From Blastococcus capsensis (lineage in GTDB: Bacteria; Actinomycetota; Actinomycetes; Mycobacteriales; Geodermatophilaceae), in the NCBI RefSeq assembly GCF_030165005.1, contig NZ_JASNNW010000012.1, positions 62,001 through 126,000 of the forward strand: a stretch of 64,000 nt of DNA, given 5' to 3'. The translations under genes and the position numbers were made by a program. The notes beneath the pieces were generated by a model. It was not told the DNA's origin. It saw only the letters and a program-made list of their open reading frames with translations, and searched no databases. Shown here in pieces: positions 1 through 9,816 of this stretch. The stretch's first letter is position 1. Every line of letters begins with the position of its first letter.

Positions 1-1289
<1,289 letters not shown>

Positions 1290-1306
1290 TCACCGTTCCG
1301 ACCTGA

Positions 1307-1333
1307 TTGGCACTCAGGAGCCCCGAGTGCCAG
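1307..1333 (-). promoter_or_regulatory. CIRCE operator, distal copy (HrcA site)
   Basis: TTGGCACTC-N9-GAGTGCCAG matches the CIRCE consensus TTAGCACTC-N9-GAGTGCTAA at all core positions, with exactly nine spacer bases. It lies upstream of groEL on the same intergenic stretch, so the heat-shock repressor HrcA very probably binds here. Confidence 0.9.
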
Positions 1334-1341
1334 AAACGAGT

Positions 1342-1368
1342 TTGGCACTCGACCCCGGCGAGTGCAAG
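1342..1368 (-). promoter_or_regulatory. CIRCE operator, proximal-type second copy
   Basis: TTGGCACTC-N9-GAGTGCAAG, again a nine-base spacer. Its centre is 35 bases from the centre of the first copy, so the two sites are about 3.3 helical turns apart. Tandem CIRCE elements are known from actinobacterial groEL promoters. Both lie within 185 bases of the groEL start. Confidence 0.88.
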
Positions 1369-1412
1369 AAGTGGGGGGTCACGAGCCACTCGTTCCGGCC
1401 CCCCGGCCCCCC

Positions 1413-1472
1413 GGCATAGGAGGCTTTACCTACGGATGCGGCCCCGGATCCACAGGCAAAGCCTCCTATGCC
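1413..1472. repeat. Long interrupted inverted repeat
   Basis: A perfect 15-base arm (1413-1427, beginning GGCATAGGAGG) is repeated inverted at 1458-1472. After one mismatch the pairing continues three more bases (1429-1431 with 1454-1456), leaving a 22-base loop. It sits between the groEL control region and the end of the cold-shock gene. It could be a bidirectional terminator or a protein-binding palindrome; there is no T-run. Confidence 0.6.
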
Positions 1473-1504
1473 GCCAGAGGCGCAAGCGGGTCCCGGACGA
1501 GCGA

Positions 1505-1538
1505 AGGGCCCGGTCCCCCTCTCGGGGAACCGGGCCCT
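1505..1538 (-). terminator. Hairpin terminator of the cold-shock gene
   Basis: AGGGCCCGG at 1505-1513 pairs with CCGGGCCCT at 1530-1538, and further C/G pairs extend the stem almost to the loop. It begins 20 bases past the stop codon of the upstream minus-strand cold-shock gene. No clear U-tract follows, as is common for actinobacterial terminators. Confidence 0.7.
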
Positions 1539-1557
1539 CAGTGCTTCTGGTACCGGC

Positions 1558-1758
1558 TCAGGAGGCGGTGACCGCGTCGGCCTGCGGGCCCTTGGCGCCC
1601 TGGACGACCTCGAAGCTGACCCGCTGGCCCTCTTCGAGGCTCTTGTACCCGTCCATCTGGATGGCCGAGTAGTGGACGAAGACGTCCTGGCCGCCGTCGA
1701 CGGCGATGAAGCCGAAGCCCTTCTCGGCGTTGAACCACTTCACGGTGCCCTGTGCCAC
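1558..1758 (-). CDS. Cold-shock domain protein, CspA family
   Basis: A 66-residue single-domain cold-shock protein that binds single-stranded RNA and DNA. The RNP1-like motif KGFGFIAV and RNP2-like motif VFVHYSAI are both present, and the length is normal for the family. The GTG at 1758 gives the expected start VAQGTVKWF; longer upstream starts would add unrelated residues. GGGAG lies just upstream of the GTG. About 200 bases separate it from thrC upstream, leaving room for a long 5' leader such as cold-shock genes often have. A hairpin terminator follows. Confidence 0.95.
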   Translation of the reverse strand: MAQGTVKWFNAEKGFGFIAVDGGQDVFVHYSAIQMDGYKSLEEGQRVSFEVVQGAKGPQADAVTAS

Positions 1759-1958
1759 GTGCGCTCCCACGTTTCGTGCGTACGGACGGTCCCTCTGGAT
1801 CGGGGAACCGGGTCGAGCTCTTCCGCCCGTTCGAGCACGAACATGGAACTGGAACCGCGCGAGAACGTACAACAGCAGGTGCCCGGTCGCGGTAGATCGA
1901 TGCCGGACCGTTGCCCGGATCGGGCGACGTGTCGCGCGCCCGCTCCGCGCCCCGGACC

Positions 1959-3260
1959 TCAGCCGATGAGCCCGGCCGTTCGGACCGACTTGAGCGACGG
2001 CTCGACCCGGTGCGTCGGGCCGACGACCGGCTCCAGCGGGTCGAGGGTCTTGAGCCCCTCACCGGTGTTCAGGACGACGGTCTCCTTGGCCGGGTCCAGC
2101 CGCCCGTCCTCCACCAACTGGCGCAGTACGGCGACGGTCACCCCGCCGGCGGTCTCGGCGAAGACGCCCGTGGTGCGGGCGAGGTCGCGGATGCCCTGCA
2201 CGATCTCGTCGTCCCCTACCCGGCCCACGGCGCCACCGGTGCGGCGGACCGCGTCGAGTGCGTACGGGCCGTCGGCGGGGTTGCCGATGTTCAGCGACTT
2301 GGCGATGCCGGTCGGCTTCACCGGCTTGACGACGTCCCAGCCGTTGTCGAAGGCGGTGGCGATCGGGTCGCAGCCGGCCGACTGGGCACCGAAGATCGTC
2401 CACTCGGTGGCCTCGACGATGCCCGCGGCGGTCAACTCGCGGAAGGCCTTGTCGACCTTGGTGAGCAGGGAGCCCGACGCCATGGGGATGACGACCTGGG
2501 CCGGGATGCGCCAGCCGAGCTGCTCGGCGAGCTCGTAGCCCATCGTCTTGGAGCCCTCGGCGTAGTAGGGCCGCACGTTCTGGTTGACGAAGGCCGTGTC
2601 CTCGAACTCGTCGGTCTCGGCGAGTTCACTGGTCAACCGGTTCACGTCGTCGTAGGAGCCGTCGACGGCGACCAGCGTCTGCCCGTAGACGGCCGACTGC
2701 ACGACCTTGCCCGGCTCCAGGTCGCTCGGGATGAACACGACCGACGGCAGGCCGACGCGGGCGGCGTGCGCGGCGACGGAGTTCGCCAGATTGCCGGTCG
2801 AGGCGCAGGCGATCTTCCGGTAGCCCAGGCCCTTGGCCGCGGTCGCCGCCAGGCTGACGACGCGGTCCTTGAACGAGTGCGTCGGGTTGGCCGAGTCGTC
2901 CTTGACCCACAGCCCGCCGGTGAGGCCGAGCTCCGCGGCCAGCCGGTCGGCACGCACCAGCGGTGTCATGCCCGGGTCCAGCGACACCCGGTCGGCCGGG
3001 TCCTGGCCCACCGGGAGGAGGGCGGCGTAGCGCCAGATGTTCTGCGGCCCGGCCTCGATCTGCTCGCGGGTGACGGCCTTCATGAGCTCGGGGTCGTAGT
3101 CGACCTCCAGCGGGCCGAAGCACTCCGCGCAGGCGTGCTCGGCGACCAGACCGAAGGTGGCGCCGCAGTTGCGGCAGACCAGCCCGCGGGCCGGACAGGG
3201 GGGAACAGGGCCGCCGGCGGACGAGTCGGCCTGGGCGGAACCGGGAGCGGTGAGAGTCAT
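1959..3260 (-). CDS. thrC: Threonine synthase, long form with N-terminal zinc ribbon
   Basis: PLP enzyme converting O-phosphohomoserine to threonine and phosphate. The protein has 433 residues. Near residues 29-47 a C-x2-C-x11-C-x2-C cluster (CRNCGATF...CAECFG) forms a zinc ribbon absent from short ThrC. The PLP lysine lies in [11 protein letters not shown], and [12 protein letters not shown] are phosphate-binding loops. ATG at 3260 follows a GGAGG at the 3' edge of a SAM riboswitch, which fixes the start. The homoserine genes hom and thrB are not adjacent, so the gene stands alone under SAM control. A cysteate-synthase-like role is a remote alternative. Confidence 0.93.
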   Translation of the reverse strand: MTLTAPGSAQADSSAGGPVPPCPARGLVCRNCGATFGLVAEHACAECFGPLEVDYDPELMKAVTREQIEAGPQNIWRYAALLPVGQDPADRVSLDPGMTPLVRADRLAAELGLTGGLWVKDDSANPTHSFKDRVVSLAATAAKGLGYRKIACASTGNLANSVAAHAARVGLPSVVFIPSDLEPGKVVQSAVYGQTLVAVDGSYDDVNRLTSELAETDEFEDTAFVNQNVRPYYAEGSKTMGYELAEQLGWRIPAQVVIPMASGSLLTKVDKAFRELTAAGIVEATEWTIFGAQSAGCDPIATAFDNGWDVVKPVKPTGIAKSLNIGNPADGPYALDAVRRTGGAVGRVGDDEIVQGIRDLARTTGVFAETAGGVTVAVLRQLVEDGRLDPAKETVVLNTGEGLKTLDPLEPVVGPTHRVEPSLKSVRTAGLIG

Positions 3261-3274
3261 GCGACGACTACCTC

Positions 3275-3404
3275 CTCATCTTCCCCGCTGCGGGCCGTCG
3301 AGCCGCGCGGGACGGAATTGGCACCTCCCGCCGGCGCGGAGATCGCGTCGGACGGCGGTTGCCGGGGCTTCAACGGGCCGTGTCCCTCTGCCCCTCTGGA
3401 TGAG
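3275..3404 (-). promoter_or_regulatory. SAM-I (S-box) riboswitch upstream of thrC
   Basis: Read on the minus strand, the leader shows the conserved S-box core in order. P1 is CTCATC (3404-3399) pairing with GATGAG (3280-3275). Then come CAGAGGGG, GAGGGACACGGCCCGTTGAA and GCCCCGGCAACC, a variable P3 arm, GGTGCCAATTCC, and a GC-rich P4 ending GGGGAAGATGAG. The 3' P1 strand runs directly into the GGAGG ribosome-binding site of thrC. Closing P1 would therefore crowd or mask ribosome access, which points to translational control. No terminator hairpin is visible between P1 and the start. Confidence 0.93.
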
Positions 3405-3464
3405 TGAACGGGATGCATCGTACCCGCGGGCGGTACCGGGTCCGGCGCCGGACAGGATGGTGTC

Positions 3465-4286
3465 GTGGCAGCCCGCATCGTCTACACCGATCTCGACGGC
3501 ACCATGGTCGGCCCGCGCGGCTCCTTCTGGCACACCGCCGGCCGGGAGCTGACCGACGGGCCGGCGGGTGCACTGCTCGACCTGCACCGGGCCGGGGTGT
3601 CGTTGGCGCTGGTCAGCGGCCGGACCTACGAGCAGGTCGTGGAGGCCGCGCGGATATTCGCCGCCGACGGCGCCATCGCCGAGCTGGGCGCCACCATCGG
3701 CTGGGGCTACGGGCGCAACACCCACCGGCTGCGCGGCGAGCTGCCCGAGGAGTTCGGCGACCGGACGCCGATGGTGGTGATGGCGCAGCTCGGCGTCGTC
3801 GAGGAGCTGATCGCCGCCCACCCCGGACGGCTGGAGTGGCACGCCCCCTGGCACGCCACCCACGACACCGACGCCCTGCTGCGCGGTCGCGTCGACCCGC
3901 TGTCGGTCGACGCCTGGCTGGCCGAGCGGGGAGTGGGCTGGCTGACGCTCAAGGACAACGGCGCGATCCCCGCGGCGTCGTGGATGGGTCTGGACGCCGA
4001 GCCCGTGCCGCCGCGGATCTACCACCTGATGCCGCGCGGCATCTCCAAGGGCGCGGCCATCGCGTGGGACCTGGAGCGCCGCGGCCTGTCCCCCGCTGAC
4101 GCCGTGGCCATCGGGGACAGCGTGAGCGATCTCGACATGGCGCCCGCGGTGGGGCGGTTGTGGATCACCGCGAACGGCGCCTCCGTCGACGGCATGGCCG
4201 GCCTGATGGACGCCGTCCCGAACGTGACGGTCACCGACGCCGCCATGGGCGAGGGCTGGGCGCAGGCGGTGCGGGCCAGCTTGTAG
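3465..4286 (+). CDS. HAD-superfamily (Cof-type) sugar phosphatase-like hydrolase
   Basis: Predicted cytoplasmic phosphohydrolase of 273 residues. HAD motif I is YTDLDGTMV (nucleophile Asp), motif II is LVSGR, motif III is the Lys of GISKGAAI, and motif IV is IGDSVSDLDM. The cap domain lies between motifs II and III, as in Cof, mannosyl-3-phosphoglycerate and sucrose phosphatases. The substrate cannot be read from sequence. GTG at 3465 starts the protein; it is transcribed away from thrC, from a shared intergenic region that also holds the riboswitch. Confidence 0.85.
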   Translation: MAARIVYTDLDGTMVGPRGSFWHTAGRELTDGPAGALLDLHRAGVSLALVSGRTYEQVVEAARIFAADGAIAELGATIGWGYGRNTHRLRGELPEEFGDRTPMVVMAQLGVVEELIAAHPGRLEWHAPWHATHDTDALLRGRVDPLSVDAWLAERGVGWLTLKDNGAIPAASWMGLDAEPVPPRIYHLMPRGISKGAAIAWDLERRGLSPADAVAIGDSVSDLDMAPAVGRLWITANGASVDGMAGLMDAVPNVTVTDAAMGEGWAQAVRASL

Positions 4287-4332
4287 GGCGAGCCGTGCAC
4301 GATGCGATCCGCACCCCGCTCCCCGCTCCCCG

Positions 4333-4360
4333 CTCTTGCGGTGATGCACCGCCGCAAGAG
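4333..4360. terminator. Hairpin between convergent genes
   Basis: CTCTTGCGG (4333-4341) pairs with CCGCAAGAG (4352-4360) around a ten-base loop. A further unpaired copy of ACCGCAAGAG follows at 4371-4380. It lies between the converging HAD gene and ABC permease gene, consistent with bidirectional termination. Confidence 0.55.
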
Positions 4361-4413
4361 CGTGCACAACACCGCAAGAGCCCACCGGGATGGGGCGGAC
4401 GTCGCCGCCCGGA

Positions 4414-5379
4414 CTAGCTGGTGACGTCGCGCCGGGCGAAGTGCCGGAAACCCAGTGCGGTGAAGACGGCGATGTAGACCAGCGACTGGATGACGCCGCG
4501 GAACAGGTCGTCGGACTGGATCGGCGTCTGCAGCAGGTCGGTCCAGGCGAATTCCTCCGCCGTCGGGAACCAGTCGCGGATCGAGCCCAGCTGCTCCACC
4601 TGGTCGAGGATCGCGAAGACGAACATGGTGAACACCGCGCCACCGACCGCGGCCAGGGGTGCATCGGTGATCGTGGAGAACCAGAACGCCAGCGCGCCGA
4701 CGACCAGCAGGTGGACGGCGAGGTACCCGAGCATCCCGGCCAGTCGCAGCATCCCGTCACCCTGCTCGATGGCGACCCCCACCGGCGTCCGGATGTCGTC
4801 GAACCCGAAGGCGATGCCGCCTGCGACCACGGCCACCGCCGCCAGCGTCAGCAGGGCCGCCACCGACTGCACCAGCGCGGCCAGCCACTTCTGCCGGAGC
4901 AACCGCATCCGAGGGACCGGGGTGGCGAGTGCGTACCGCAGCGACCCCCACTGCGCCTCCACGGCCACCGTGTCGCCGAAGAACAGCGCGTACACCACGA
5001 CCAGGAAGAAGCTCGTCGTCGCGAACAGCACGAACAGGGTGAAGTTCAGCCCGCTCGCCGTCGCGACGTCGACCAGGTTGATCCGGCTGTTCTCCGCCGC
5101 CTCCTCGCTGGCACCCAGCTGCAGCGCCGCGATGAGCACCAGCGGCAGCGCGATCATCAGCGCAAAGACGCCGATGGTGCGCCGCCGCTTGAACTGCCGG
5201 CGCAGCTCCACCGACAGCCGCAGGGTGCGCTCCGGCCGGTAGCCGGCGACGGCGCCCGTCGGCTGTACGTGATCGGTCTCGACCGCTCGGTGCATCGGCT
5301 CGACTCCGGATACGATCCGCTCCCCGGTCGCTGGCGCTCCCTGCGATGCTCCCTCGCCCGTCGTTCTCGCGGTGCTCAT
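4414..5379 (-). CDS. ABC-2 type transporter permease
   Basis: Membrane subunit of 321 residues with about six hydrophobic segments (for example FALMIALPLVLIAALQLG and the last segment VIQSLVYIAVFTALGF). The layout is that of ABC-2 permeases. Its ATG overlaps the stop of the upstream hydrolase-ATPase gene by four bases (ATGA), so the two are translationally coupled and probably form one transporter. The substrate is unknown. The first ~45 residues are polar and not conserved-looking, and a dispersed DNA repeat (5314-5353) overlaps them. The true start could be an internal codon closer to residue 29 (MHRAVETDH). Confidence 0.8.
   Translation of the reverse strand: MSTARTTGEGASQGAPATGERIVSGVEPMHRAVETDHVQPTGAVAGYRPERTLRLSVELRRQFKRRRTIGVFALMIALPLVLIAALQLGASEEAAENSRINLVDVATASGLNFTLFVLFATTSFFLVVVYALFFGDTVAVEAQWGSLRYALATPVPRMRLLRQKWLAALVQSVAALLTLAAVAVVAGGIAFGFDDIRTPVGVAIEQGDGMLRLAGMLGYLAVHLLVVGALAFWFSTITDAPLAAVGGAVFTMFVFAILDQVEQLGSIRDWFPTAEEFAWTDLLQTPIQSDDLFRGVIQSLVYIAVFTALGFRHFARRDVTS
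5314..5353 (-). repeat. Dispersed repeat copy inside the permease 5' end
   Basis: On the minus strand this stretch reads GGGAGCATCGCAG-GGAGCGCCAGCGA and continues to GGAGCGGATC. It differs at only a few positions from the core of the tandem repeat at 23706-23888. Here it encodes the variable N-terminal residues of the permease, suggesting the element entered or eroded into the start of the gene. Confidence 0.6.
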
Positions 5380-8279
5380 GACTCCCCCACCAGCGCCAGG
5401 AAGGCGTCCTCGAGCCGCCGGCGCGGCGTGAACTGGTCGACGGCGATGCCCGCGGCGACCAACGCCTGCAGCACGTCGGCCCGTCGAGCGCCGTCGAGCT
5501 CGGCGACCAGGCCGTCGTCGGTCACGCCGGCGGTGACCCCGGGCAGCGCGGACAGGACACCGATCGCGCGGGCGGTGTCGGCGTCGTCGGCGAGGCCAAC
5601 CAGCACCGAGCCACCACTGCCGACGATCTCCTCCACCGTGCCCTGCACGATCTTCTGCCCCTTCGCCATGACGACGACGTGGCTGCAGGTCTGCTCGATC
5701 TCACTGAGCAGGTGGCTGGAGACGATCACGGTGCGGCCGGTCGCGGCGTAGTTGCGCAGCACCTCGCGCATCGCGTGGATCTGCGGCGGGTCCAGCCCGT
5801 TGGTCGGCTCGTCGAGCACCAGCAGGTCGGGCAGACCGAGCATCGCCTGGGCGATCGCGACACGCTGCCGCATGCCCTGGCTGTACCGGCGCACCGGCCG
5901 GTCGAGCGCCGCACCGAGCCCGGCGACCGCGATCGCCTCCTCCATGTGCGCGTCCTCTGCCGGCCGGCCGGTCGCGGCCCAGTACAGCGTCAGGTTGTCG
6001 CGACCGGACAGGTGCGGCTGCAGCCCGGTGCCCTCCACGAAGGAGCCCAGCCGGGACAGCACCGGGGCGCCCGGCCCGGCGGCGTGCCCGAAGACGCTGA
6101 TCCGTCCCTCGGTCGGCCGGATGAGGCCCATGAGCATGCGCAGCGACGTCGTCTTGCCGGCCCCGTTGGGGCCCAGCAGGCCGAGGACCTGACCGCGGCG
6201 CACCTCGAAGGACAGGTCGCGGACGGCCACGAAGCCGTCCTTGTAGGCCTTCGTCACGCCGTCGAACCGCAGCGGCACGTCCTCGCCGTCGGGCGCGACG
6301 TGCGAGACCTGGCGCCGGCGGTGCCGGCCCCACAGGAGTGCCGCTGCCCAGCCGAGCAGACCCAGTGCGACGACGGCGGCCAGCAGTGCCCACCAGCGCA
6401 GTGAGCCGGCCGCGGCCTCGGTGCGGCCGTCGACCTGCGGGACGGCGAGCAGCGTCTCGCCCGCGGCCGTCCCGTTCACCGCCTCCGTCGAGGCGAGCCC
6501 GACCGAGTACACCGCCGCCTCGTCGGGGAGCGCGTAGGCCTGGTCGGTCGAGGACACCACCAGCCGCATCGCGTGCCCGGCCTCGAAGCGGTGCACGATG
6601 CCCGGCAGCGTGACGCTGACCCGGGTGGGCGCGGTCGCGTCGGTGGAGATGCCGTTGAACGACAGCGGCGCCACGAGACCGCCCGGCAGCGTCGTGCCGC
6701 CGTTCGGTCCGACGTCGTAGAGCTTGGCGAAGAGGGTGGCCGAGCCGGTGGGCGAGGCGACCACCAGCTCGACGGTCGAGGCACCGACCACCTCGACCGC
6801 GGTGTCGAGCGGCTCGCTCTCGAAGGCGGCGAACTGGCCGGGGATCTCGGCGGCCGTCCCGCCGAGGGCCGCGGTGAGCGCACCGAGGCCGGGCACGGTC
6901 GTGAGCGCCGCGGGCGTGCCACCGGCCGGGGTGACCACCGGCTGCACCGGGCCGGCGAGGGTCACCGGCTGCCGTTCGGCCGGGTCGGCGCCGCCCAGGC
7001 CCGGGTACTCCTCGGCGACGACCGTCTGGCCGCCGCCCTGCACCCGGCCGATCGTGGCGCCCAGACCGGTCGGAGCGGGGAACTCGAAGCCGGCGCCCGG
7101 GTCGGGGCCTCGGGTGGGGTCGCCAGCAGAGCGCAGGTGCCAGTCGAACCAGCCGGCAACCTGCTCGCGCAGGTCCTCCTGCTGGCGGTCCGTCCCGGGG
7201 GCGTCGTGACCACCGGCGAACCAGACGACCTTGACCGGCGTGCCGTCGCCGGCGATGCCTCGGGCGTTGGCGTCCGCGTGCCCCAGGCCGAACAGCGAGT
7301 CCTGCGTGCCCTGGACGAGCAGCGTCGGCGCCTCGATGCGGTCGAGCACCCCGGCCGGGCTGCTGCGGTCGAGGACGGCGGCGACCTCCGGCGTCAGGGT
7401 GCCGGTGGAGGCGGCCGACTGGTAGGCCGCGCAGATCTCGGGCCGGAAGCGGCCGCAGGTGAGCAGCTGCTCGACGGCCTCCGGGTTCTGGGCGGCGCGC
7501 TCGAGCAGCTCCTCCGGCGGCGCGGCCGCGGCGCCCTGTGCCCCGCTCGGTCCCCCGCCGACGGCGTCGAGCAGGCCACCCGCCGCCGAGCCGATACCGA
7601 AGAACAGCCCGGCCCACAGCTGCTTGAAAACGCCGTCGTCCACGGTCGGGGGTACGGCGGCGACCGTGCCGGTGTCGAGGTCGCCGGTGTAGGACGGGAA
7701 CAGCGCGGTGGTCAGCGAGTGCCAGGTGATCTGCGGGGCGATCGCGTCGATGCGCTCGTCGTAGGCGGCGCCGAGCAGGGCCAGCGCCCCGCCGTAGGAG
7801 CCGCCGGCGACGCCCACCCGCGGGTCGCCGTCGCCGTCGAGCTGCACCTCGTCGCGCTCGGCCAGCAGATCGAGCAACGTGGAGAGGTCGGCGACCTCGT
7901 AGCGCGGGTCGTTCAGGCCGATCCGGCCGCTGCTCTTCCCGAAGCCACGAGCCGAGTAGGTGAGGACGACGTAGCCGCGCCCGACGAGGTCGAGCGCGTC
8001 ATCGGCGACCGAACGCTTGCTGCCACCGAACCCGTGCGCCAGGACCACCGCGGGCGCCGGCTCGTCGTTGTCGGGCAGGTAGAGCGTCGCGTCGAGCTCC
8101 ACCGCGTCGGGACCGGAGCCGGACGGCACCCGGATGTCCTCCGTGCCGACCTCCGCCGCACCGGCGGGGGACGCGAGCACGAGGAGGCCCAGGGACAAGG
8201 CGAGGATGAGCAGAGCCGCGAGCGTGGCGCGCGCACCAGGGCGCGGGCGGGAACGCACGAGCCCGCAGAGGGAGCGCAC
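5376..8279 (-). CDS. Fusion: secreted S15/CocE-like alpha/beta hydrolase plus ABC-transporter ATPase
   Basis: A 967-residue protein with two normally separate activities. Residues 1-42 are a signal sequence (hydrophobic LAALLILALSLGLLVL, AGAA site). Residues ~50-400 are an alpha/beta hydrolase with nucleophile GGSYGG, acid in VQGTQD and His in AGGHDAPG. Residues ~430-610 resemble the X-Pro dipeptidyl-peptidase C-terminal jelly roll. A single transmembrane helix lies at ~630-651. Residues 668-967 are a complete ABC ATPase with Walker A GPNGAGKT, signature YSQGMRQRV, Walker B LLVLDEPT and switch SSHLL. The topology implies an external hydrolase tethered to a cytoplasmic ATPase. The following permease gene overlaps by four bases. 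The frame is open throughout. Confidence 0.85.
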   Translation of the reverse strand: MRSLCGLVRSRPRPGARATLAALLILALSLGLLVLASPAGAAEVGTEDIRVPSGSGPDAVELDATLYLPDNDEPAPAVVLAHGFGGSKRSVADDALDLVGRGYVVLTYSARGFGKSSGRIGLNDPRYEVADLSTLLDLLAERDEVQLDGDGDPRVGVAGGSYGGALALLGAAYDERIDAIAPQITWHSLTTALFPSYTGDLDTGTVAAVPPTVDDGVFKQLWAGLFFGIGSAAGGLLDAVGGGPSGAQGAAAAPPEELLERAAQNPEAVEQLLTCGRFRPEICAAYQSAASTGTLTPEVAAVLDRSSPAGVLDRIEAPTLLVQGTQDSLFGLGHADANARGIAGDGTPVKVVWFAGGHDAPGTDRQQEDLREQVAGWFDWHLRSAGDPTRGPDPGAGFEFPAPTGLGATIGRVQGGGQTVVAEEYPGLGGADPAERQPVTLAGPVQPVVTPAGGTPAALTTVPGLGALTAALGGTAAEIPGQFAAFESEPLDTAVEVVGASTVELVVASPTGSATLFAKLYDVGPNGGTTLPGGLVAPLSFNGISTDATAPTRVSVTLPGIVHRFEAGHAMRLVVSSTDQAYALPDEAAVYSVGLASTEAVNGTAAGETLLAVPQVDGRTEAAAGSLRWWALLAAVVALGLLGWAAALLWGRHRRRQVSHVAPDGEDVPLRFDGVTKAYKDGFVAVRDLSFEVRRGQVLGLLGPNGAGKTTSLRMLMGLIRPTEGRISVFGHAAGPGAPVLSRLGSFVEGTGLQPHLSGRDNLTLYWAATGRPAEDAHMEEAIAVAGLGAALDRPVRRYSQGMRQRVAIAQAMLGLPDLLVLDEPTNGLDPPQIHAMREVLRNYAATGRTVIVSSHLLSEIEQTCSHVVVMAKGQKIVQGTVEEIVGSGGSVLVGLADDADTARAIGVLSALPGVTAGVTDDGLVAELDGARRADVLQALVAAGIAVDQFTPRRRLEDAFLALVGES

Positions 8280-8335
8280 GATGCGCCCAACGGCCGGCCG
8301 GCCGTGCGTGTTCCGAACCGGCCCGGAGGCACCGA

Positions 8336-9607
8336 TCAGGGCTGCCAGTTGCCGGTGGCGACGATGACCAGACCGGGCGCCGGCACGTCGGCGACCTCGA
8401 AGAAGCGGGGCGCGGGGCCGGCCAGGTCGGGGAACTGCTCGATCAGCTGGAGCGCGGCCTGCCGCTGCTGCTCGTCGCCCTCGGTGAAGAAGACGGTCGT
8501 GGTGGCCACGTCGGTGCCGGGGTAAGCCCCCGCGCCCGGGGACTCCCAGCCGCCGGCGACGACGGTGTCGGAGATGCTGCCGGCCAGCCCGGTGACGTTG
8601 GTCGCGTTGAGCACGGTGACCGGGACCCGGACGGGTGTCGTCGCCGCAGCCTCGACGTCCAGGGGCAGGGTGTTCAGCGGGGGCAGGGTCTGGGTCGGCG
8701 GGGCGACGGGGGGCGGGCTGGACGGGGCCGCGGCGTCGGCCTGCGCAACGGGTGCCGTGGGCCCCGGCTGGGTGACCGTGTAGACGCCGAGCACGGCGCC
8801 GGCCACGACTGCCATGGCGACGAGGCCCTTGAGGACGCGCCGGGGCTTGCGGTCGAGTTCGTCCTCGAACAGCACGTCGGGGGTGCCGTTGCGCTTGGCG
8901 GCCTTGCGGCGCGCCGCGTCCGCTGCCTGCCGCTCCGCACGGTAGGTGGCCCGGCTGCGCTTCGCGGACCCGATCCCCGGGCCCGCGACCACGGCGGACC
9001 CGCCGGCGGGCAGCTCGTCGTCGTCGTGGTCGTGGTCCGGGTCGGCGTCGGCGTCGGCGTAGTACTCGTCCTCGGCGAAGTCATCGCGGAGGTCGTCGTC
9101 GAGGTCGGCGACCTGGTCGCGACGGGCCGCTGTCTCCCGCTCCGGGATCGCGGTGGTGGCCGGCGCCAGGGGCACTCGCTGCAGCTCCGGCCCGGCGTCC
9201 GGCCCGAGCCGCGATCGACCGGTCTCGTCGCTCCGGGAGGGCTTGGTCCAGTCGCCGTAGGAGGACGAGGGGGTGCCCGCGGGCGTGGTCTGGCGCGGGA
9301 CACGGGGAACCCGCGGTGCGGCGGTGCGCACGCCCTGGCCGCGGCCGGTGGTCGCCAGCGGCTCGTCCACCACCCACGTGCGCGACGGCATGACGTCCGC
9401 GACGGCGGCCTTTCCGGCGGGGCGGGCCGGCTGCTCGCCGAACGCCGGGGCCGCGGGAACCAGGACGTCGGCGCCACGGCTCGGAACCGGCCGCTCCACA
9501 CGCGGCTCGGGCGCGGGCACGACCTGGAAGGGAGTGGCGCCGCTGCGTGCGGCTGCGGGGCGAGACCCAGCCGGAACCGGGGGAAGCGGCAGCCGGGAAC
9601 GGGACAT
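8336..9607 (-). CDS. Membrane-anchored LytR C-terminal-domain protein
   Basis: Probable cell-envelope protein of unknown role. An acidic, low-complexity N-terminal half (runs of D/E/H around DADADPDHDHDDDE) is followed by a basic patch, one transmembrane helix (KGLVAMAVVAGAVLGVYTV) and a proline-rich linker. The extracellular C-terminal LytR_C domain carries TVLNATNVTGLA and ends VIVATGNWQP. ATG at 9607 is chosen because coding character weakens upstream; a GTG at 9805 in the same frame would add 66 residues and almost reach the DUF3263 stop. The DUF3263-LytR_C pair matches Rv0430-Rv0431 in mycobacteria as I recall, so the two are probably one operon. Confidence 0.75.
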   Translation of the reverse strand: MSRSRLPLPPVPAGSRPAAARSGATPFQVVPAPEPRVERPVPSRGADVLVPAAPAFGEQPARPAGKAAVADVMPSRTWVVDEPLATTGRGQGVRTAAPRVPRVPRQTTPAGTPSSSYGDWTKPSRSDETGRSRLGPDAGPELQRVPLAPATTAIPERETAARRDQVADLDDDLRDDFAEDEYYADADADPDHDHDDDELPAGGSAVVAGPGIGSAKRSRATYRAERQAADAARRKAAKRNGTPDVLFEDELDRKPRRVLKGLVAMAVVAGAVLGVYTVTQPGPTAPVAQADAAAPSSPPPVAPPTQTLPPLNTLPLDVEAAATTPVRVPVTVLNATNVTGLAGSISDTVVAGGWESPGAGAYPGTDVATTTVFFTEGDEQQRQAALQLIEQFPDLAGPAPRFFEVADVPAPGLVIVATGNWQP

Positions 9608-9816
9608 CTGCCTCGGCGGCTCGGCGGGGGTGTCGAGCCGCACGTCGCGACCCCGCCCGCGCCCGGGTGCGGTCGGGTGATCGGACAGCCCCTGAGCGAT
9701 GCCCGGCCGCGAACCGTCGAGGGAATCGGTCCTGCGCCGCCCAGCGGCTGCAGACGCGTTCCCCTGGTTCAGTCCGTCACTGCCTGACGCGGCGTGCCTG
9801 CCCACGGTGAGCAAAT

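Noticed and set aside
5376..8279. A sequencing frameshift creating the hydrolase-ATPase fusion
   Set aside because: The frame is continuous for 967 codons, with a sensible membrane helix and linker between the domains and no change in coding character at the junction.
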